This document shows, piece by piece, positions 1 through 11,448 of a DNA stretch of 64,000 nt; the first letter of the stretch is position 1; each line of letters begins with the position of its first letter. The stretch lies in NCBI GenBank assembly GCA_009760855.2, contig WPIO01000143.1, positions 157,001-221,000 of the forward strand, written 5' to 3'. The stretch comes from Cristatella mucedo (taxonomy: Eukaryota; Bryozoa; Phylactolaemata; Cristatellidae). Below the pieces are notes generated by a model, which made no database searches, was not told the DNA's origin, and saw nothing but the letters and a program-made list of their open reading frames with translations. The position numbers and the translations under genes were made by a program.

Positions 1-210
1 GTCCACAGAAAATAAGTATATCATTTGTATACACATTTACATTCAAAAAGTGCTCGACATTCGTGCATTCTTTGCATTTAACGGTTGCTTCGTCATACCA
101 ATCGCCACAGAAATGATATGTTAGGAGGTAATCCCAATGCTGGAAACTAATGCGGAGCTGCGAACATCAGCACACATACATGCATCTGCACATATGTCAC
201 CGACCCTTTG

Positions 211-748
211 CAATACTAATAATAATAATATAATTCACTTGAAAAAGCGCCCTCACAGAACTTAATCTCTCTCTAGGCGCTTTACATTTGCTGTAAAGTG
301 AAATGCGATTGAATGGTAAGTAAAATCATGCTTGAAAAAACAAACGAAATGAAGAATATGGTTAGGGGTGACATGCACAGGGTCAGCATGCAAACGTGGT
401 TAGTGGCAGCATGCACAGTGTCAGCACGCATAAGCACATCAAGGACGAATCACAGGGACCCACTGAATGCTGTCCTAAATAGGTGTGTTTTTAGGTTCCT
501 TTTAAATGTGGTCAGGTCAGGGGATGTTCTGACGCAGGTCGGGAGAGAGTTCCAGGCTTTGGGAGCATATGAACTAAATGCACGGTCTCCAAAGGATTTA
601 AGGTTTGTATGAGGTATTTCTAGACTGTTGGATTCCGAAACGCGGGTGGTACGATGCTTAGCCTGATGGGATAGTATATCTGACAGATAGGCTGGAGCCA
701 TAGAATGAAGGGACCTAAAAGTGAGAGACAAAACCTTTACTACCTAGT
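211..748 (-). mobile_element. LINE-B 3' fragment (CR1/L2-like), 5' truncated
   Basis: On the minus strand this encodes the C-terminal end of a LINE reverse transcriptase, with the family signatures SYAPKAWNSLP and FRTAFSGSL before the stop. The 3' end carries the family hairpin and an ATT-type tail, seen on the plus strand as AATAATAATAAT followed by CACTTG..AAAGCGCCCTCA. It ends abruptly near 748, so it is a dead-on-arrival copy. Bases 1-210 hold nothing I recognise. Confidence 0.85.
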
Positions 749-2760
749 TATTCGGCGCGGTAGCGACAGGCTGAGTCATGAACCCTGAAACTTCACAAGT
801 CAGCACCCAATTTTTCCAAATGACGAACGGCTAAGCGATATTGGTGGCGGTATTGGTGACGAACATCCTTTCGCCTTAAGCTCTTTTTGAATTCACAATC
901 TCTGGGTTTTCAAGTGTTCTGTTACAGATTTAGCTAGTGAGATTATTGTGTGTACTTTGACATTCTCTAAGCGGCAGGTACGCAATACCATAAAGAACAC
1001 CGAAGCGGGCTCAAAGACCTTTATTCAAACGGACGCAGCAGCTAGCTAGTACGACATTGCCCTGCCCGACGTCCTCGTCATAACTCCCTGGGTCACTGCC
1101 GTCCGTTACTTATATACCTCAGCCATAAATCGCAACAACCCATTATCAAATGAAACAATCCATAATCCAATGACAGTTTCATAATCTCAAAGTTGCCACA
1201 ATGTGCCTACTACATCAGTCAACACAGGCATTAAAAGCTTTCTGAGTAAAGACGCACTAGCTTGCTTTTCAGGAGCTTCTACTAAGTTGGTGACTAGCAA
1301 GGAGACATTCTGTTATAACAAAAGCATGCCTGCGACAAAGTAGATCTTCGCCTCACGAACGACTTGATAGGAATTATTTGTGTCTTACAGTAAGTAGCCT
1401 CCTGATTTACCAGTTACAGCCCATTACACCCAGTAATATAGAAGGCAGGGTGAATCTTAGATAAACCTCACTTCATGCATTATTTTCACATGCAATTAGT
1501 TTTTTATTAGTACTCAATGACATTTTCAACGATCCCCTTGGCTAATCATCAAGATTCAGCATGATAGTCTCTATCTTGGCTATTAGGTAACTTCCGTAAT
1601 GCCACGAATCCAATGCAATAACTATTTACGAATAGAATTACCTTGCGAGTTGCTGCCAACACCCACCGATCGAGGATCAGCAATGCATATTCCATTCGAA
1701 GGTGTTCTACAATATTCAATATCGCAGAAGATGAACATATTGTATAGTAGCTACTGAAAACAGTCAACCTCGATCAATCACTGCCAGGATTTTAAGGCTG
1801 AAATTCTCATCTTGCTACATTGCTCGTGATTTGCTTAACGATATTAACAAATAACACCACTTTTAGTCACAAGTAAGCAAGTATAGCCCAACACTTTGAC
1901 AAGAGGACATGGGTATCAAATGCGATTTCGATAGCAATCTAGCAAGACCTTTTTCATAACAAAAAATCCCTTAAAGCGCAGCCAATCCCACACCCAGCTT
2001 GTATTGCGATGCTTTGAACATGCCCGGTATTTACTTCTATGTTCCTGACAGAATTAAGGGCCCACGTGAAAAGTGTCCATGGCAGCCGGATTCTCGCAAC
2101 ATTTCAAATGAAGCAGTGGTAAAGATTATAGAATAGTGCCAAGTCGAGGTCACAATCCGGAGGAGGATATCGTAACTCTGCTTTTGGCCAAGTACCACCC
2201 TGCATATCGTGATCAGAGCTTATCTCTTGATCGAAATAATGTTACACACAAAATAATAGTGACATAGATAGGACCTATAAATAAAGCAACCAAGTATCTA
2301 TGGCAGATTCTCCTAAAAGCTTCAGATACATTGTATTAAACCCCCGATAGTGAGGTTATGAGAAATACCGAGTGAGGGTTTTTTCTCGATGAGACATGAG
2401 CTAAAATGTTTAAGCCGCCCTACGACCTTGTTCAGCATGATGAAAGCTTTCAGGGTTTCCAGTCTACTTCTCTCGCTTGAAAAAATAGATAAGCCTATCT
2501 CTCCTTGAGCCCTGGTATTCAGCACAAAAAAGATGCCTTTCATTTATTGTAAAGTTACATCCGTGCCTTTGGTATTTAAGTCATGACAGTAGCAGTGTCC
2601 ATTTCAAAATAGCATGCCTGTAAGCTAAACGATCTGTGTGTATATTTATTGAGTAGGTAGACATGACCAATTTACTCAAAAAGCCGATACTTTGTTTTTG
2701 CAGCATAATTATAATCAAACTTCGCACGTGAGCCGACCCTAAAGAGCAGGCCTTTACAAA
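749..2760. other. Unassigned non-coding stretch
   Basis: No convincing exon, RNA gene or repeat was recognised here. The few open frames are short, have no family motif and no paired splice sites. It lies beyond the last recognised exon of the minus-strand Ig gene, so a cytoplasmic-tail exon or 3' UTR could be hidden here, but nothing in the sequence shows it. Confidence 0.5.
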
Positions 2761-2777
2761 CAGGATTGTCGGGGTTA

Positions 2778-3046
2778 TGAATGACGACAGCTACACTCCA
2801 GCTGCCGACTATGGCACATCCCTACCAGCCGTCCTGAGCTGCTACTTCCAGGCAATCGCGACCTCAACTGCTCTCATGACTCAGCTATGCTTCCCACTTT
2901 CTCTTTGTTGCGTGAGACAAAGTCTTCTGGCTGCCGAATGCGCACCGAAAGCCGCCTAGGCTGTGAGTGCACTTTCTCCTACGTAAAACCCACATAGTCT
3001 TTAGTCTTTGTGGAATTGCAGACGGAGATAAATTACGTGTTGGTAT
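2778..3046 (+). mobile_element. LINE-A 3' fragment
   Basis: This matches the 3' end of the LINE-A copy at 3606-5106: the end of the ORF (shared ADYGTS, then a tract related to LSCYFHATHYLN), then the 3' UTR with ACGGAGATA. The ATTAC tail is nearly gone. It is diverged, so it is an old copy. Bases 3047-3600 after it contain nothing recognisable. Confidence 0.7.
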
Positions 3047-3605
3047 GTTGGTTTGCTAGGCTCCGAGGCAAAGACCTTACCACTACTTCTCGTTAATGCT
3101 ATAATGCCAAATATTGCCATCAAGTTCTGTTTTGTTCCCTTAACCCAAAATAATTTTTTGTGCTGTTCAACTACGTTTCCAAGTTTATTATTAGGCTGCT
3201 ATGTAGAAAGTGGCATTGATCTGCTTTTTCAGGTCACGATGCTCTACTTCTGAGCTCGAATGGGGAGGGAGTGGAAATAGTTGGGCTTTGCAGTACAAAG
3301 CAACCTGTATTACCGTGGATGTTGCATAATCCGTCCTGTGAAATACGCAGCTTAAAGTTGGCGTGAAACCCCGACGATAGGCTTTCTGATTGCCTTGAAT
3401 TTCACAATTGCCAAATTCAACCACTTTTCGTAGACATGCACTTCTCGTTAAGTAGCAAATCGGCTTCAAGGTTGTGTCCATTACTTACCTTTAGGCCTTT
3501 TAATTCTTTTTCATGCTCTAGCCCACATATCCGAACTATTTACCAATAAGGATAAGCCTCATTCTAACCACTTTTCTGACTCAAATAGTATAGCTTTGTC
3601 TCTAA

Positions 3606-5106
3606 GCAATCGCAAACTATCGTCCAGTTTCCCTTCTTCCGTTCTTATCAAAGACTCTTAAAAAAATTCTTGCTAAGCAGCTAGTTGAACATATTGAAAA
3701 TAATGGAATGTCAGAAACATTTCAATCAGGGTTCAAGAGGCAGCACTCTACTGAAACTGCTCTCCTCCGTGTTAACAATTACTATCTACGTGGCAATGAC
3801 GACGGGAATGTCACTGCCCTAGCTCTGCTAGATCTGTCTGCTGCCTTCGACACCATTGATCACGAAGTTCTGCTTGAACGATTGAGAACAACGATCGGTC
3901 TGGCAGACAAAGCAATGGCATGGTTTAAATCATACTTGTCTGATCGTGTTCAATCCGTGTCGTGTGGGGGTCAGGTCTCACACACGAGAAGGGTCACCTG
4001 TGGAGTCCCTCAAGGGTCTGTACTCGGTCCCTTGCTGTTCTCCATTTATACACAACCTCTGGGAAAAGTGATTAAGGCCCATGGAATAAGATATCACTTT
4101 TATGCTGACGATACTCAGTTGTATTTGTCATTCAAACCGTCGGAATCTGCTGCAGCTACTGAGAAACTGAATGCTTGCCTTGCCGCTATTCGATCCTGGA
4201 TGTCGGAAAACTTCATGAAATTAAATGACGATAAAACCGAATTGCTGCTCATAGGACACCCTAAGCGTATAGCTGAATTAAAAGGCTTTTCTGCTCTAAT
4301 AGGTGATGCTATTGTGCGACCTTCACCACGTGCTCGTAATTTAGGTGTCGTGTTTGATAACTGCCTCAATTTCAAAAGCTTCATTCAGAAGACTGCCTCT
4401 ACAGCTAGCCATCACATCCGATCCCTATCCAAAATTAGGAGCTGTCTCCCACAGTGGCTTGCAAACAATTTAACTAGCTCTTTAGTTCTGTCTCGGCTTG
4501 ATTATTGTAAGTCCCTTTTGGCTGGGCTGCCAAAGAAAGCTATTATGCCGCTACAGCGGACAATGAATATGGCTGCAAGTCCCAGCGGTTTGAGCACCAC
4601 GTGTCACCTTTGCTGAAAGAGCTAGGATGGTTGCCGGTTGAGCAAAGGATACAGAGCAAGGTTCTTACGCTGACCCACAAGGCCCGCCACGGCTTGGCTC
4701 CTTCGTACCTAGCTGAACTGCTACATCAGTTTCAGCCTGTTCGTGCCCTCAGGTCTTGTGTGGACAATAAATTAGCTGTCCCATTCCTTCGCTTAAAGAC
4801 AGTTGGCGACAGAAGCTTTAGCTCTGCAGGTGCAAGACTGTGGAACTCGCTTCCACAATTCTTACGCAACGACAACTACTCTCCAACTGCCGACTATGGC
4901 ACATCTTTTTCAGCGGTCCTGAACTGCTACTTCTATGCTACTCACTACCTCAACTGCTCTCCTGACTCTGCTATGCTTCACACTTTCTCTTTGTTGCGTG
5001 AGACGAAGTCTGTTGGCTACCGAATGCGTACCGAAAGCACCAGCGATAGTCTTTATGACTTTTGTGGAGTTACAGACGGAGATACATTACATTACATTAC
5101 ATTACA
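3606..5106 (+). mobile_element. LINE-A, longest copy: reverse transcriptase domain plus 3' UTR
   Basis: A non-LTR retrotransposon copy that lacks the endonuclease and 5' part. The frame opens at about 3618 with NYRPVS-type sequence (YRPVSLLPFLSK), then FQSGF..HSTETAL, LLDLSAAFDTIDH, GVPQGSVLGPLLF and the catalytic YADD, followed by the thumb/C-terminal region. The 3' UTR ends in GACGGAGATACATTAC and a short ATTAC repeat at about 5088-5106, which identifies the family tail. LINE-A pieces recur at 2778, 7363, 11449, 17971 and 56368. The motifs fit CR1/L2-type LINEs; the exact clade is an inference. Confidence 0.9.
3618..5056 (+). pseudogene. Reverse transcriptase ORF of LINE-A, frameshifted
   Basis: RNA-templated DNA polymerase of a non-LTR retrotransposon, which would make cDNA by target-primed reverse transcription. 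The frame runs from about 3618 to 4616 with the AFDTIDH, GVPQGSVLGP and YADD motifs intact. Near 4577 the copy lacks 13 bases that are present in the related copy at 11449-12174 (around residues MNMAARLVFK). This shifts the frame, and the C-terminal part continues in another frame from about 4601. A small in-frame insertion follows (GAGCACCACGTG against GAGCACGTG). No endonuclease domain is present. It cannot make a full-length protein. Confidence 0.85.
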
Positions 5107-5109
5107 TAT

Positions 5110-5310
5110 CCTTTGGAGACAGTGCCGCTAATATGCCACCGGGTCTTCGTCCAGGAGGTCATGGTGCCACTCTCCACAACCACGAGGTCCCGGGTTCGAG
5201 TCCTGCAGCAGCGATCTTGTATTGCCCGCTGCAAGCGGTGGTGATAGCCACCAAGGCTCCTCTGCTATTATGCAAATGATGCTTTTCAATCAGCTAACAC
5301 TTTTTTAATA
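5110..5310 (+). mobile_element. SINE2, tRNA-derived
   Basis: A tRNA-like head with a box B match (GGTTCGAGTCC, about 5192-5203) preceded by a weak box A. It is followed by the family body GGTGGTGATAGCC..AAGGCTCCTCTG and the end ATCAGCTAAC. The same body recurs at 9040, 22722, 58386 and 60515. It abuts the ATTAC tail of LINE-A. This is a SINE and not a tRNA gene: no cloverleaf can be closed and the tRNA-unrelated body is repeated elsewhere. Confidence 0.7.
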
Positions 5311-7362
5311 GTCCCTTACACTTTTGCAGTAGTCCTACGGTCTCACAGCCTGGATATAAGTTCCGAATGACTTTATATGCTACGATTTAACGGCAGTTTA
5401 AAAAAGACTAAAAGCTCACCTGCTCCTCACAGCTGAGTCCGTTTGAATTTTCCTAATATTACGAGATCTGCAAAGTACTCTAAGAGAATTAATCTCAATC
5501 CAGGCATTTAGCAACTGGCTGTCAGGGGATCAGTACCCAAGGGGCGAGCGATATGCTCGGTGACCAGCGTAAGAAGGGACAAGTAGCATGCTTAGGCCGG
5601 CATGCTACATCCAACGTGATGACGCCCATCGCTGGTGGTGAGTGTGAACGGTGATGTAAGTACGGCAGTGAGTAATTTTCCTCGTAACATGCAATGAATC
5701 AGGTACAGGTAAGCATGCAAAGCACCATGGAATGCAAACAGATCAAGTTCACTCGGGCGATGAGAAAAATGACCAGAAGAACATATGGACCTTAAGGTGA
5801 AACCTAGCTATCCTAGGTCATTGCAGACAGTGACTGCAGCCGGCTGCCCCCGCCCCAGTCAATCTAGGCCTACGATGCTTGGAAGCTGCAGGATCAAGCA
5901 TATGTCACAGTGCTTTTGCATTCAGGAGCCGTGAACGCTATCGCAATCTAAATGAGATGCTTCCAATCTAGACAGTGTAAGTGCTTCAAGGAGATTTGGT
6001 TCTCGTAGGATGCTAGGCTAATGTCTCATTGCTATTATTCTCATTACCAAGACGTGGTATCTTAATGCCGATATATATATATATATATATATATTAGGTA
6101 TAAGTTCTGAACTTAAAACCTAGTCATCATATCCAGGCATTCCATGCAGCTGCAGTTAGTTCGGCGCTGTCTAATCTGACAAAATGTCTACCGTTGAAGG
6201 AACTGAAAAAGGAAAACAATGAAAAAGCAGATACAACAAAAGTGCGATGCACGTAGAATGGTTTGTTGACATTCACCAAAGAATACAGATTCACTTCACA
6301 GCCAAACCATTAGTAGTAGAATTTTCATGCACTAAAAAAATGCAGATTCACTTCGCATCCAAGGCCAATGATAGCCGTTAATTTAAAAATCAGAAGTAGG
6401 AGAATTTGGATCACTTAAACCAGAACTTGTACATGCTTAATCATGACAGTCTAGTTGCAAGGTACATGCCTTATAATGATAAAATATACTAATTTATTAT
6501 TTAAGGTTACTATAAAATATGCATAAACAATTTTTTATTATATAAATAATGCATGTATTAGATGTAATATTATTTCATTAATTACTATTTATATTTGTTC
6601 ATTGCACCAACCCAGTATAGTAAAGTAGCATTTATTACTGAAACCTAAGCCTTGCTAATGCAGCGTAAGATCGTGTAAAAATTTTACTTCCATAGCCGTT
6701 CCTATGGAGTTTCGTCAGATATGCCAAACATTTGCAATGCTATTGTATCGCCTGGGCTATTTATTGTTACCATGATATATCCTTGAATAGCAAGTCTAAG
6801 GATATCGGTAAGTCAATACTTAACATCTCACTATAAAGTAGCTGCACGTTTAGGTAGACAATGAGCTCTAGATACAGCACTAAAAAGGGGCTAAATTATT
6901 TAAAGTTTAGTTATTAAAGGTGGCTGTGAGTGTGGCACTAATTATTGCTGGCACTGCAAGCCTTTGAGTTGTTCTATCAAGCCCAAAAGGCCTGCAGCCT
7001 CTAAACCATCGTTAAAGAATCAAACTATGGCCCCGTAGTTTGATCCTTTTAATCAGTACAAGTGCTTATGGTTGCTATCTTAATTGGAGATTGAACAACA
7101 ACCTGATCGACTTTTATGAGCTCACTAAGGTAATTGCATTGGTCACTGCTTGGTTCAAATAACTCTTTTCATCATTGGCCTATTGACATGCTTTATTTCC
7201 AGCCTACGTAATTTGCCTGACTTTCAGAGCACCCAGAATGCTACACGAATGCTTTAGAAATGTAGCAGTTTCTTGATATAAAGGAATTTTACAAAAACTA
7301 TTGCCCGGCCTTGACTCTCGACCAGGGATTAATTCGAAAGAAAGTTTCCTATTGCCGATTCA
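5311..7362. other. Unassigned stretch with AT-rich core and TA repeat
   Basis: No gene or recognised element was found. A pure TA microsatellite lies at about 6069-6093. The part at about 6480-6620 is strongly AT-rich with many TTATTA/ATAAAT words. Nothing shows protein coding. Confidence 0.5.
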
Positions 7363-7955
7363 AAAGCCTAAGTGGCTTTCGGTACACATGCGGTAGCCAA
7401 CTGACTTCATCTCACGAAACAAAGAGCAAGAGAGAAGCACAGCAGAGTCAGGTAAACAGTCGAAGAAGTGAGTAGCATGCAGGCACAGCTCAGGAATGCT
7501 TGAAAAGATGTGCCACAGTCGGCAGCAGGAGAGTAGATTTTGTTTCGTAAGAATTGCTGAAGTGAGTTCCACAGTCTAGGACCTGCAGAGCAAAGGTTTC
7601 TGTCGCCAACGGTCTTTAAGTGGAGGCATAGAACAGCTAATTTATCGTCCACAGAGGACCCGAGGAGGCTGACAATGGTGCAGCAGTTCAGCTAGGTATG
7701 GAGGAGCCAAGTCGTGGCGGGCCTTGTGGGTCAGCGTAACAACTTTGCTCTGTGGATCCGTTGATCAATCGCACAGCCATCCTAGCTCTTAAGGTTAAGG
7801 AGACACGTGGTCAAACACATGTGGAACTTGGAAAAAACTAGCTTTGCTCACCAGATGCAGTGGCCTAACGGCAATTTAAGGGTAGAGCTGCGAAAATGGA
7901 GTTACAGTAGTCTAGCCGAGACAGAACTAGGGCAGAACCTAGTTAAATTGAGTGC
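7363..7955 (-). mobile_element. LINE-A 3' fragment, diverged
   Basis: Reading the minus strand from about 7955 gives degraded LINE-A C-terminal coding sequence (CGGCTAGACTACTGTAA, then GPRLWNSLQQFLRN), then the LINE-A 3' UTR down to 7363. Several frameshifts and gaps are visible. The ATTAC tail is absent. Confidence 0.75.
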
Positions 7956-8099
7956 AAGATACCGTGGTTGAAAGTTTCTAACCTTCTTTAGGAATCGTCA
8001 GTGGTGCATAGCTGTGGAGGTAGTCTTCCTAATGAGTCTTTTAAAATTGAGGGACTTGTCAACGACGACAACTTCATTCCGAGCATGTGGCAAATGTTG

Positions 8100-8190
8100 C
8101 ACAGCAGTATCACCCACGACTCAAAGACTCGAACCCATGACCTGGGTCGTGAAGAGCAAGTACCTTGCCTCATGGGCTGACATCCAGGGT
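8100..8190 (-). mobile_element. SINE2-like tRNA-derived head
   Basis: On the minus strand: a box-A-like TCAGCCCATGAGGCAAGG, then ACGACCCAGGTCATGGGTTCGAGTC containing a box B (GGTTCGAGTC). The ACGACCCAGGTC core is shared with the elements at 9040, 58386 and 59180. Only the tRNA-like half is clear. Confidence 0.5.
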
Positions 8191-9039
8191 CCTAATAATC
8201 TAACCACTTTTTCATTCGCACGTTTTAATAACACTAACCAGATCAAGCCAAAGAGCACCGAGGCACAGTAAACAGCTGCTCTGCATATGAGCATAAAAGA
8301 AGAGGAGGAGGATCCCTGTCACACGGAAGTGTGGTGCGTGTGGGCGCTATGGACAGCCTACCCTGGTGGAGGCAGACAGGTCATGCGTCGATGCTTATGC
8401 CCATTATTTGCACACGGGTTCAAATCGGTGTCACTCGACCTTCCCCGTTAGGAGAACAGGCATCCTTTCTCTCCCTGGTGTCATGCTACCCCCTTTGGGC
8501 TGTTATGCCTAATGCAAATCTAGCTGCTGTCTCCTCGAAGAAGTATTCAACCATGTGCTGCCTTCAGTGGTGCATGCACAGCTCCATTTCTTGGGAGCAC
8601 CACAGCTAACAGGCCGTTCGGATCTTTCGGGTCACGAATTTTTCGTTTGAAACTAGAAAGTCCTAGGACATGCCTAGAAGGCCAGGTGCAGTCAAGTCGC
8701 AGCAATAGGCAGTGGTTACCTTTTTGCAAAATGTCCACGGCGATCTGAAAAAGAAGGGGTCGCACAATAGGCAAGACAGAATCAGACAGAACATGAGCAG
8801 TAACAATATTCATAATACTGACATACTTGAATAGCACCATTTTAAAACCGATCTTTCTAGGTACTTAATAAACAAAAGATTAGCCGATTCATCAGCCTCA
8901 TTTATATCTCTACTAATTAAAGGGAGAAAGTTCTTCATTCCGCAAGATGGCGAACTTGCATCACGTGGCAAGATGGCCCACTTTCGTCAGGTGGCAAGAT
9001 GGCGAAGTGCTATCATCTGTGACAGAACTAGTATGACTC

Positions 9040-9215
9040 AGAAAAACGAGTCTACAGCAGTGAGCAGCTCGTAGCAGCAGAAGAAAGAGCCTTAACAGCT
9101 GTCGCCACGGGTTGCATTGGGGAATAAATGATGGCCCTCTGCAAGACTCCAACTAACCACCTGGGTCGTGAAGAGAGTGCACCTTGCCCCTCAGCTAAGG
9201 CAGGATGGAATCGAA
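9040..9215 (-). mobile_element. SINE2, diverged
   Basis: On the minus strand: CACGACCCAGGTGG, then a body close to GTGGTGATAGCTGTCAAGGC (here GTGGCGACAGCTGTTAAGGC), which is the diagnostic SINE2 3' half. The open frame across it is a by-product of the repeat and not an exon. Confidence 0.55.
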
Positions 9216-9329
9216 GCCTGATTGGTAACAATCACACGAGCAGATGCACTGCACTTAAGAATAAAAAGAAATACCCATGGACAAAGTAAGGGGATTTTTA
9301 GCTTCATCATACGTTCATTCACGTGAGTT

Positions 9330-9640
9330 GCAGTGACTTTAGCAGACAGAAAGCTTCAGGCATTAGGTGCGTAGGAATGGTGGAGGCACAGCTCAGCGAC
9401 TGGTGTCAGCAAAGATTGTGGTATTATGCAAAGACTGAGGAGATAGTTTCTTAGTTAGGTAGTCCGGAGCAAGTAAATAAAGGAGACTAGAAGTAAGGGA
9501 CATGACCTACAAGTCAACGTTAGGCCCCATGAGAAGCTAAAACAGAAAGGTAAGACGTGATGGTCTATTATAGCAGCTGCAATATTCATTGCAGACATGC
9601 CTACCAACAGAGTTCTGCAACATCCTTAAGCAGCACCTAT
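9330..9640 (-). mobile_element. Possible very old LINE-B remnant
   Basis: Short matches in the right order to LINE-B on the minus strand (GACTAGAAGTAAGGGACAT, then GCAGCTGCAAT..GCAGACATGCCTACC). The similarity is weak and may be partly chance. It lies just downstream of the transmembrane exon. Confidence 0.3.
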
Positions 9641-9664
9641 ATAGGTGTAATGCTAGCTACTTAC

Positions 9665-10048
9665 ACAGAATGACCAAAACGATTGTCAGGACCATGACTA
9701 TAACGATAGCCACAATGACGCCAATGATGAGTCCAATTGAATCGCTTGGACTTGCGCTCGAAGGCGATGGGGACACGATGACATCGCCGGTAACAGTGAA
9801 CACGACGGTAACATTTCTTCCAGAGACTGCGTTCGATGCAGTACAATTAAACAAACCACTCTGATCCAGAGGCACGGTGACTCGCGACAATCTACTGCCG
9901 TTAGCATCCAGGACACTGACATTGTGAACCGGAGGTGTAGACCATAGGAAAGTTGGCGGTGGAAAGCTCTCGACGAAGTTCGAGCAGTCCAGAGTGACAT
10001 TACCGGATGCTGTGCTAACCGGCAGTGGACTCGTGGGCACCAGTATAT
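9665..10048 (-). CDS. Ig domain plus transmembrane exon of an Ig-superfamily receptor
   Basis: Exon of 384 nt, 128 codons, with phase-1 ends. The acceptor reads TTGGCTTGCAG|AT and the donor T|GTAAGT. The first codon completes as Asp (G|AT) from the preceding exon. It encodes an Ig fold with B-strand Cys22 (VTLDC), Trp36 (FLW) and the F-strand motif DQSGLFNC (Cys69), then a Ser/Pro linker (about 90-104) and a hydrophobic helix at about 105-128 (IGLIIGVIVAIVIVMVL), so it is a type I membrane segment. Possible N-glycosylation sites are NVT17, NVS43, NGS50, NCT68 and NVT79. If the donor is not used, translation stops two codons later (Cys-Lys-stop), giving a receptor with almost no cytoplasmic tail. 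The downstream tail exon was not found. Confidence 0.8.
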
Positions 10049-10346
10049 CTGCAAGCCAATAACAACCAAGCTGGGAAGCTGCCAAGCTTAGCAGCAAGAA
10101 ATGAACAGTGCACAGCACGACAACCGTCCGGAACCGAGGAGAAAACATTTTAAAGGGCACGATGATATTAGCAGAAACTGTCATAGCAGCAAGGAAAACG
10201 AACAGCGCACAGTATGACAAGCACACGGAACTCAAGAGCAAAATTATAAAGGGCACGATAAACTGTCCCCCTACCCTAAGCGATAAAAGCATGCACAGGC
10301 ACTCGGCCACGAAATGGTTGCAGTCGTGCAATGTGAACCGTAGCAC
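10049..10346 (-). other. Open extension upstream of the transmembrane exon, with an internal duplication
   Basis: The Ig-TM frame stays open upstream of its acceptor for about 100 codons and encodes two similar hydrophobic stretches. One of these (MFSPRFRTVVVLCTVHFLLL, ATG near 10150) looks like a signal peptide. At DNA level there are two imperfect copies of about 76 bp (about 10090-10166 and 10190-10266; both contain GAACAGYGCACAG and TAAAGGGCACGATRA). The conserved CAG acceptor and phase 1 favour an intron here, but an alternative first exon for a single-Ig membrane protein is possible. Confidence 0.4.
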
Positions 10347-10634
10347 TTTCGTGATCTCAAGTAGAGCAAGTGTAGGGTGCTATAGATGCTCGATTTAAGT
10401 AGTGACACCTCATCGGGGCAGCCCTTATCCTTCAGCTGACTGCTCAGCAGTCTGTTTGGGCACCGTTTTTGAAAAAAATTTGGACCCTCCCCTCACCCCT
10501 CCTCTCTCCAACAGCCTGAAACGATCTGGCCCGGCACTCGGTGGTAAGGCAGGCTCCCTACGCCTACAAATTGGCTGTCTGAGATTAGTAACTCTGGAGA
10601 CCCACAAAATGCTGTAAGAAACAAGTGCGTTTTA
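10347..10634. other. Unassigned intronic stretch
   Basis: No element recognised. It includes a C-rich, T-rich tract near 10484-10512 (CCTCCCCTCACCCCTCC). It is presumably part of the intron between the 93-codon Ig exon and the transmembrane exon. Confidence 0.4.
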
Positions 10635-11125
10635 AGCTTAAACAATTTGAGGCAGAGCAGCAGCTTGTACGATTCTTTGCCTGGTGGGGAGTAGTTCTAA
10701 TAGCCGGAATAGGTCGGTGAGAAGTGGTGATATGTGGCAACTTCGTTGCTCACGACAGATGAGCCTAGCTGCAGAGTTTTGCACTAACTGTAAGCGCCTG
10801 ATTGCAGAAGCCGGTATACAAGCAAGCTATGAGTTACAGAAGTCAAGACGGGGTTTCACAAATGCACAGACTAATTTAGATGTGGTAACCCTGTCTAAAC
10901 AAGCCTGTATTTAAGATTTGTTATGTAGCTGAAAGTAGGTAGACTTGACTGTAGAGTTAATGTGGTCGTCTAATGAAAGGTAACTTTGAAATAAAACACC
11001 TAGATTTCGTGCAGATTCGTCAGGAGATGTTCTGGCAGAGCCAATTTTGATCGTTAACTTTTTCAGTTTCTGAATCATGCTTGGTTTGCCCATAACTAGT
11101 CATCCTTTAATTTAAAAAAAGTTTT
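10635..11125 (-). mobile_element. LINE-B internal fragment
   Basis: The minus strand encodes degraded LINE-B C-terminal sequence, including GKPSMIQKLKKL and SARNLGVLFQS. There are internal stops. Both the 5' part and the hairpin/ATT tail are missing. It sits in an intron of the Ig gene, same strand. Confidence 0.75.
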
Positions 11126-11448
11126 CTACCATTCACGTATGGATGTCATCAATACATGTGGAAAGGGTGTGTAGAGAATTCGATGTGATCTCGAGGGCTG
11201 GGAGGGATCAAAGCAAAGATGCAACTGAGTGTCATCGGCTCCACGAGAGCCTCCTCGGTCGTCAGCTGCAGCAGCAAGGCGGTATTAAGTACCAGCCACG
11301 CCCGACAGAGGTAATCGAGCCCGTGGCAGGAGGGAAGTCGGCGAGGTGTCAAACGTTTGCCACACAGGGGGGAGACGGTTTGCTTGACGTATGTGTCGGT
11401 CCCTAGGGAGGTAGGAGCAGACAGGCCTGCTTCATCTCAGCCAAAGGC

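Noticed and set aside
8961-9152. Hydrophobic minus-strand frame as the cytoplasmic or membrane exon after 9665
   Set aside because: The sequence is a SINE2 copy; the Leu-rich stretch comes from the repeat body.
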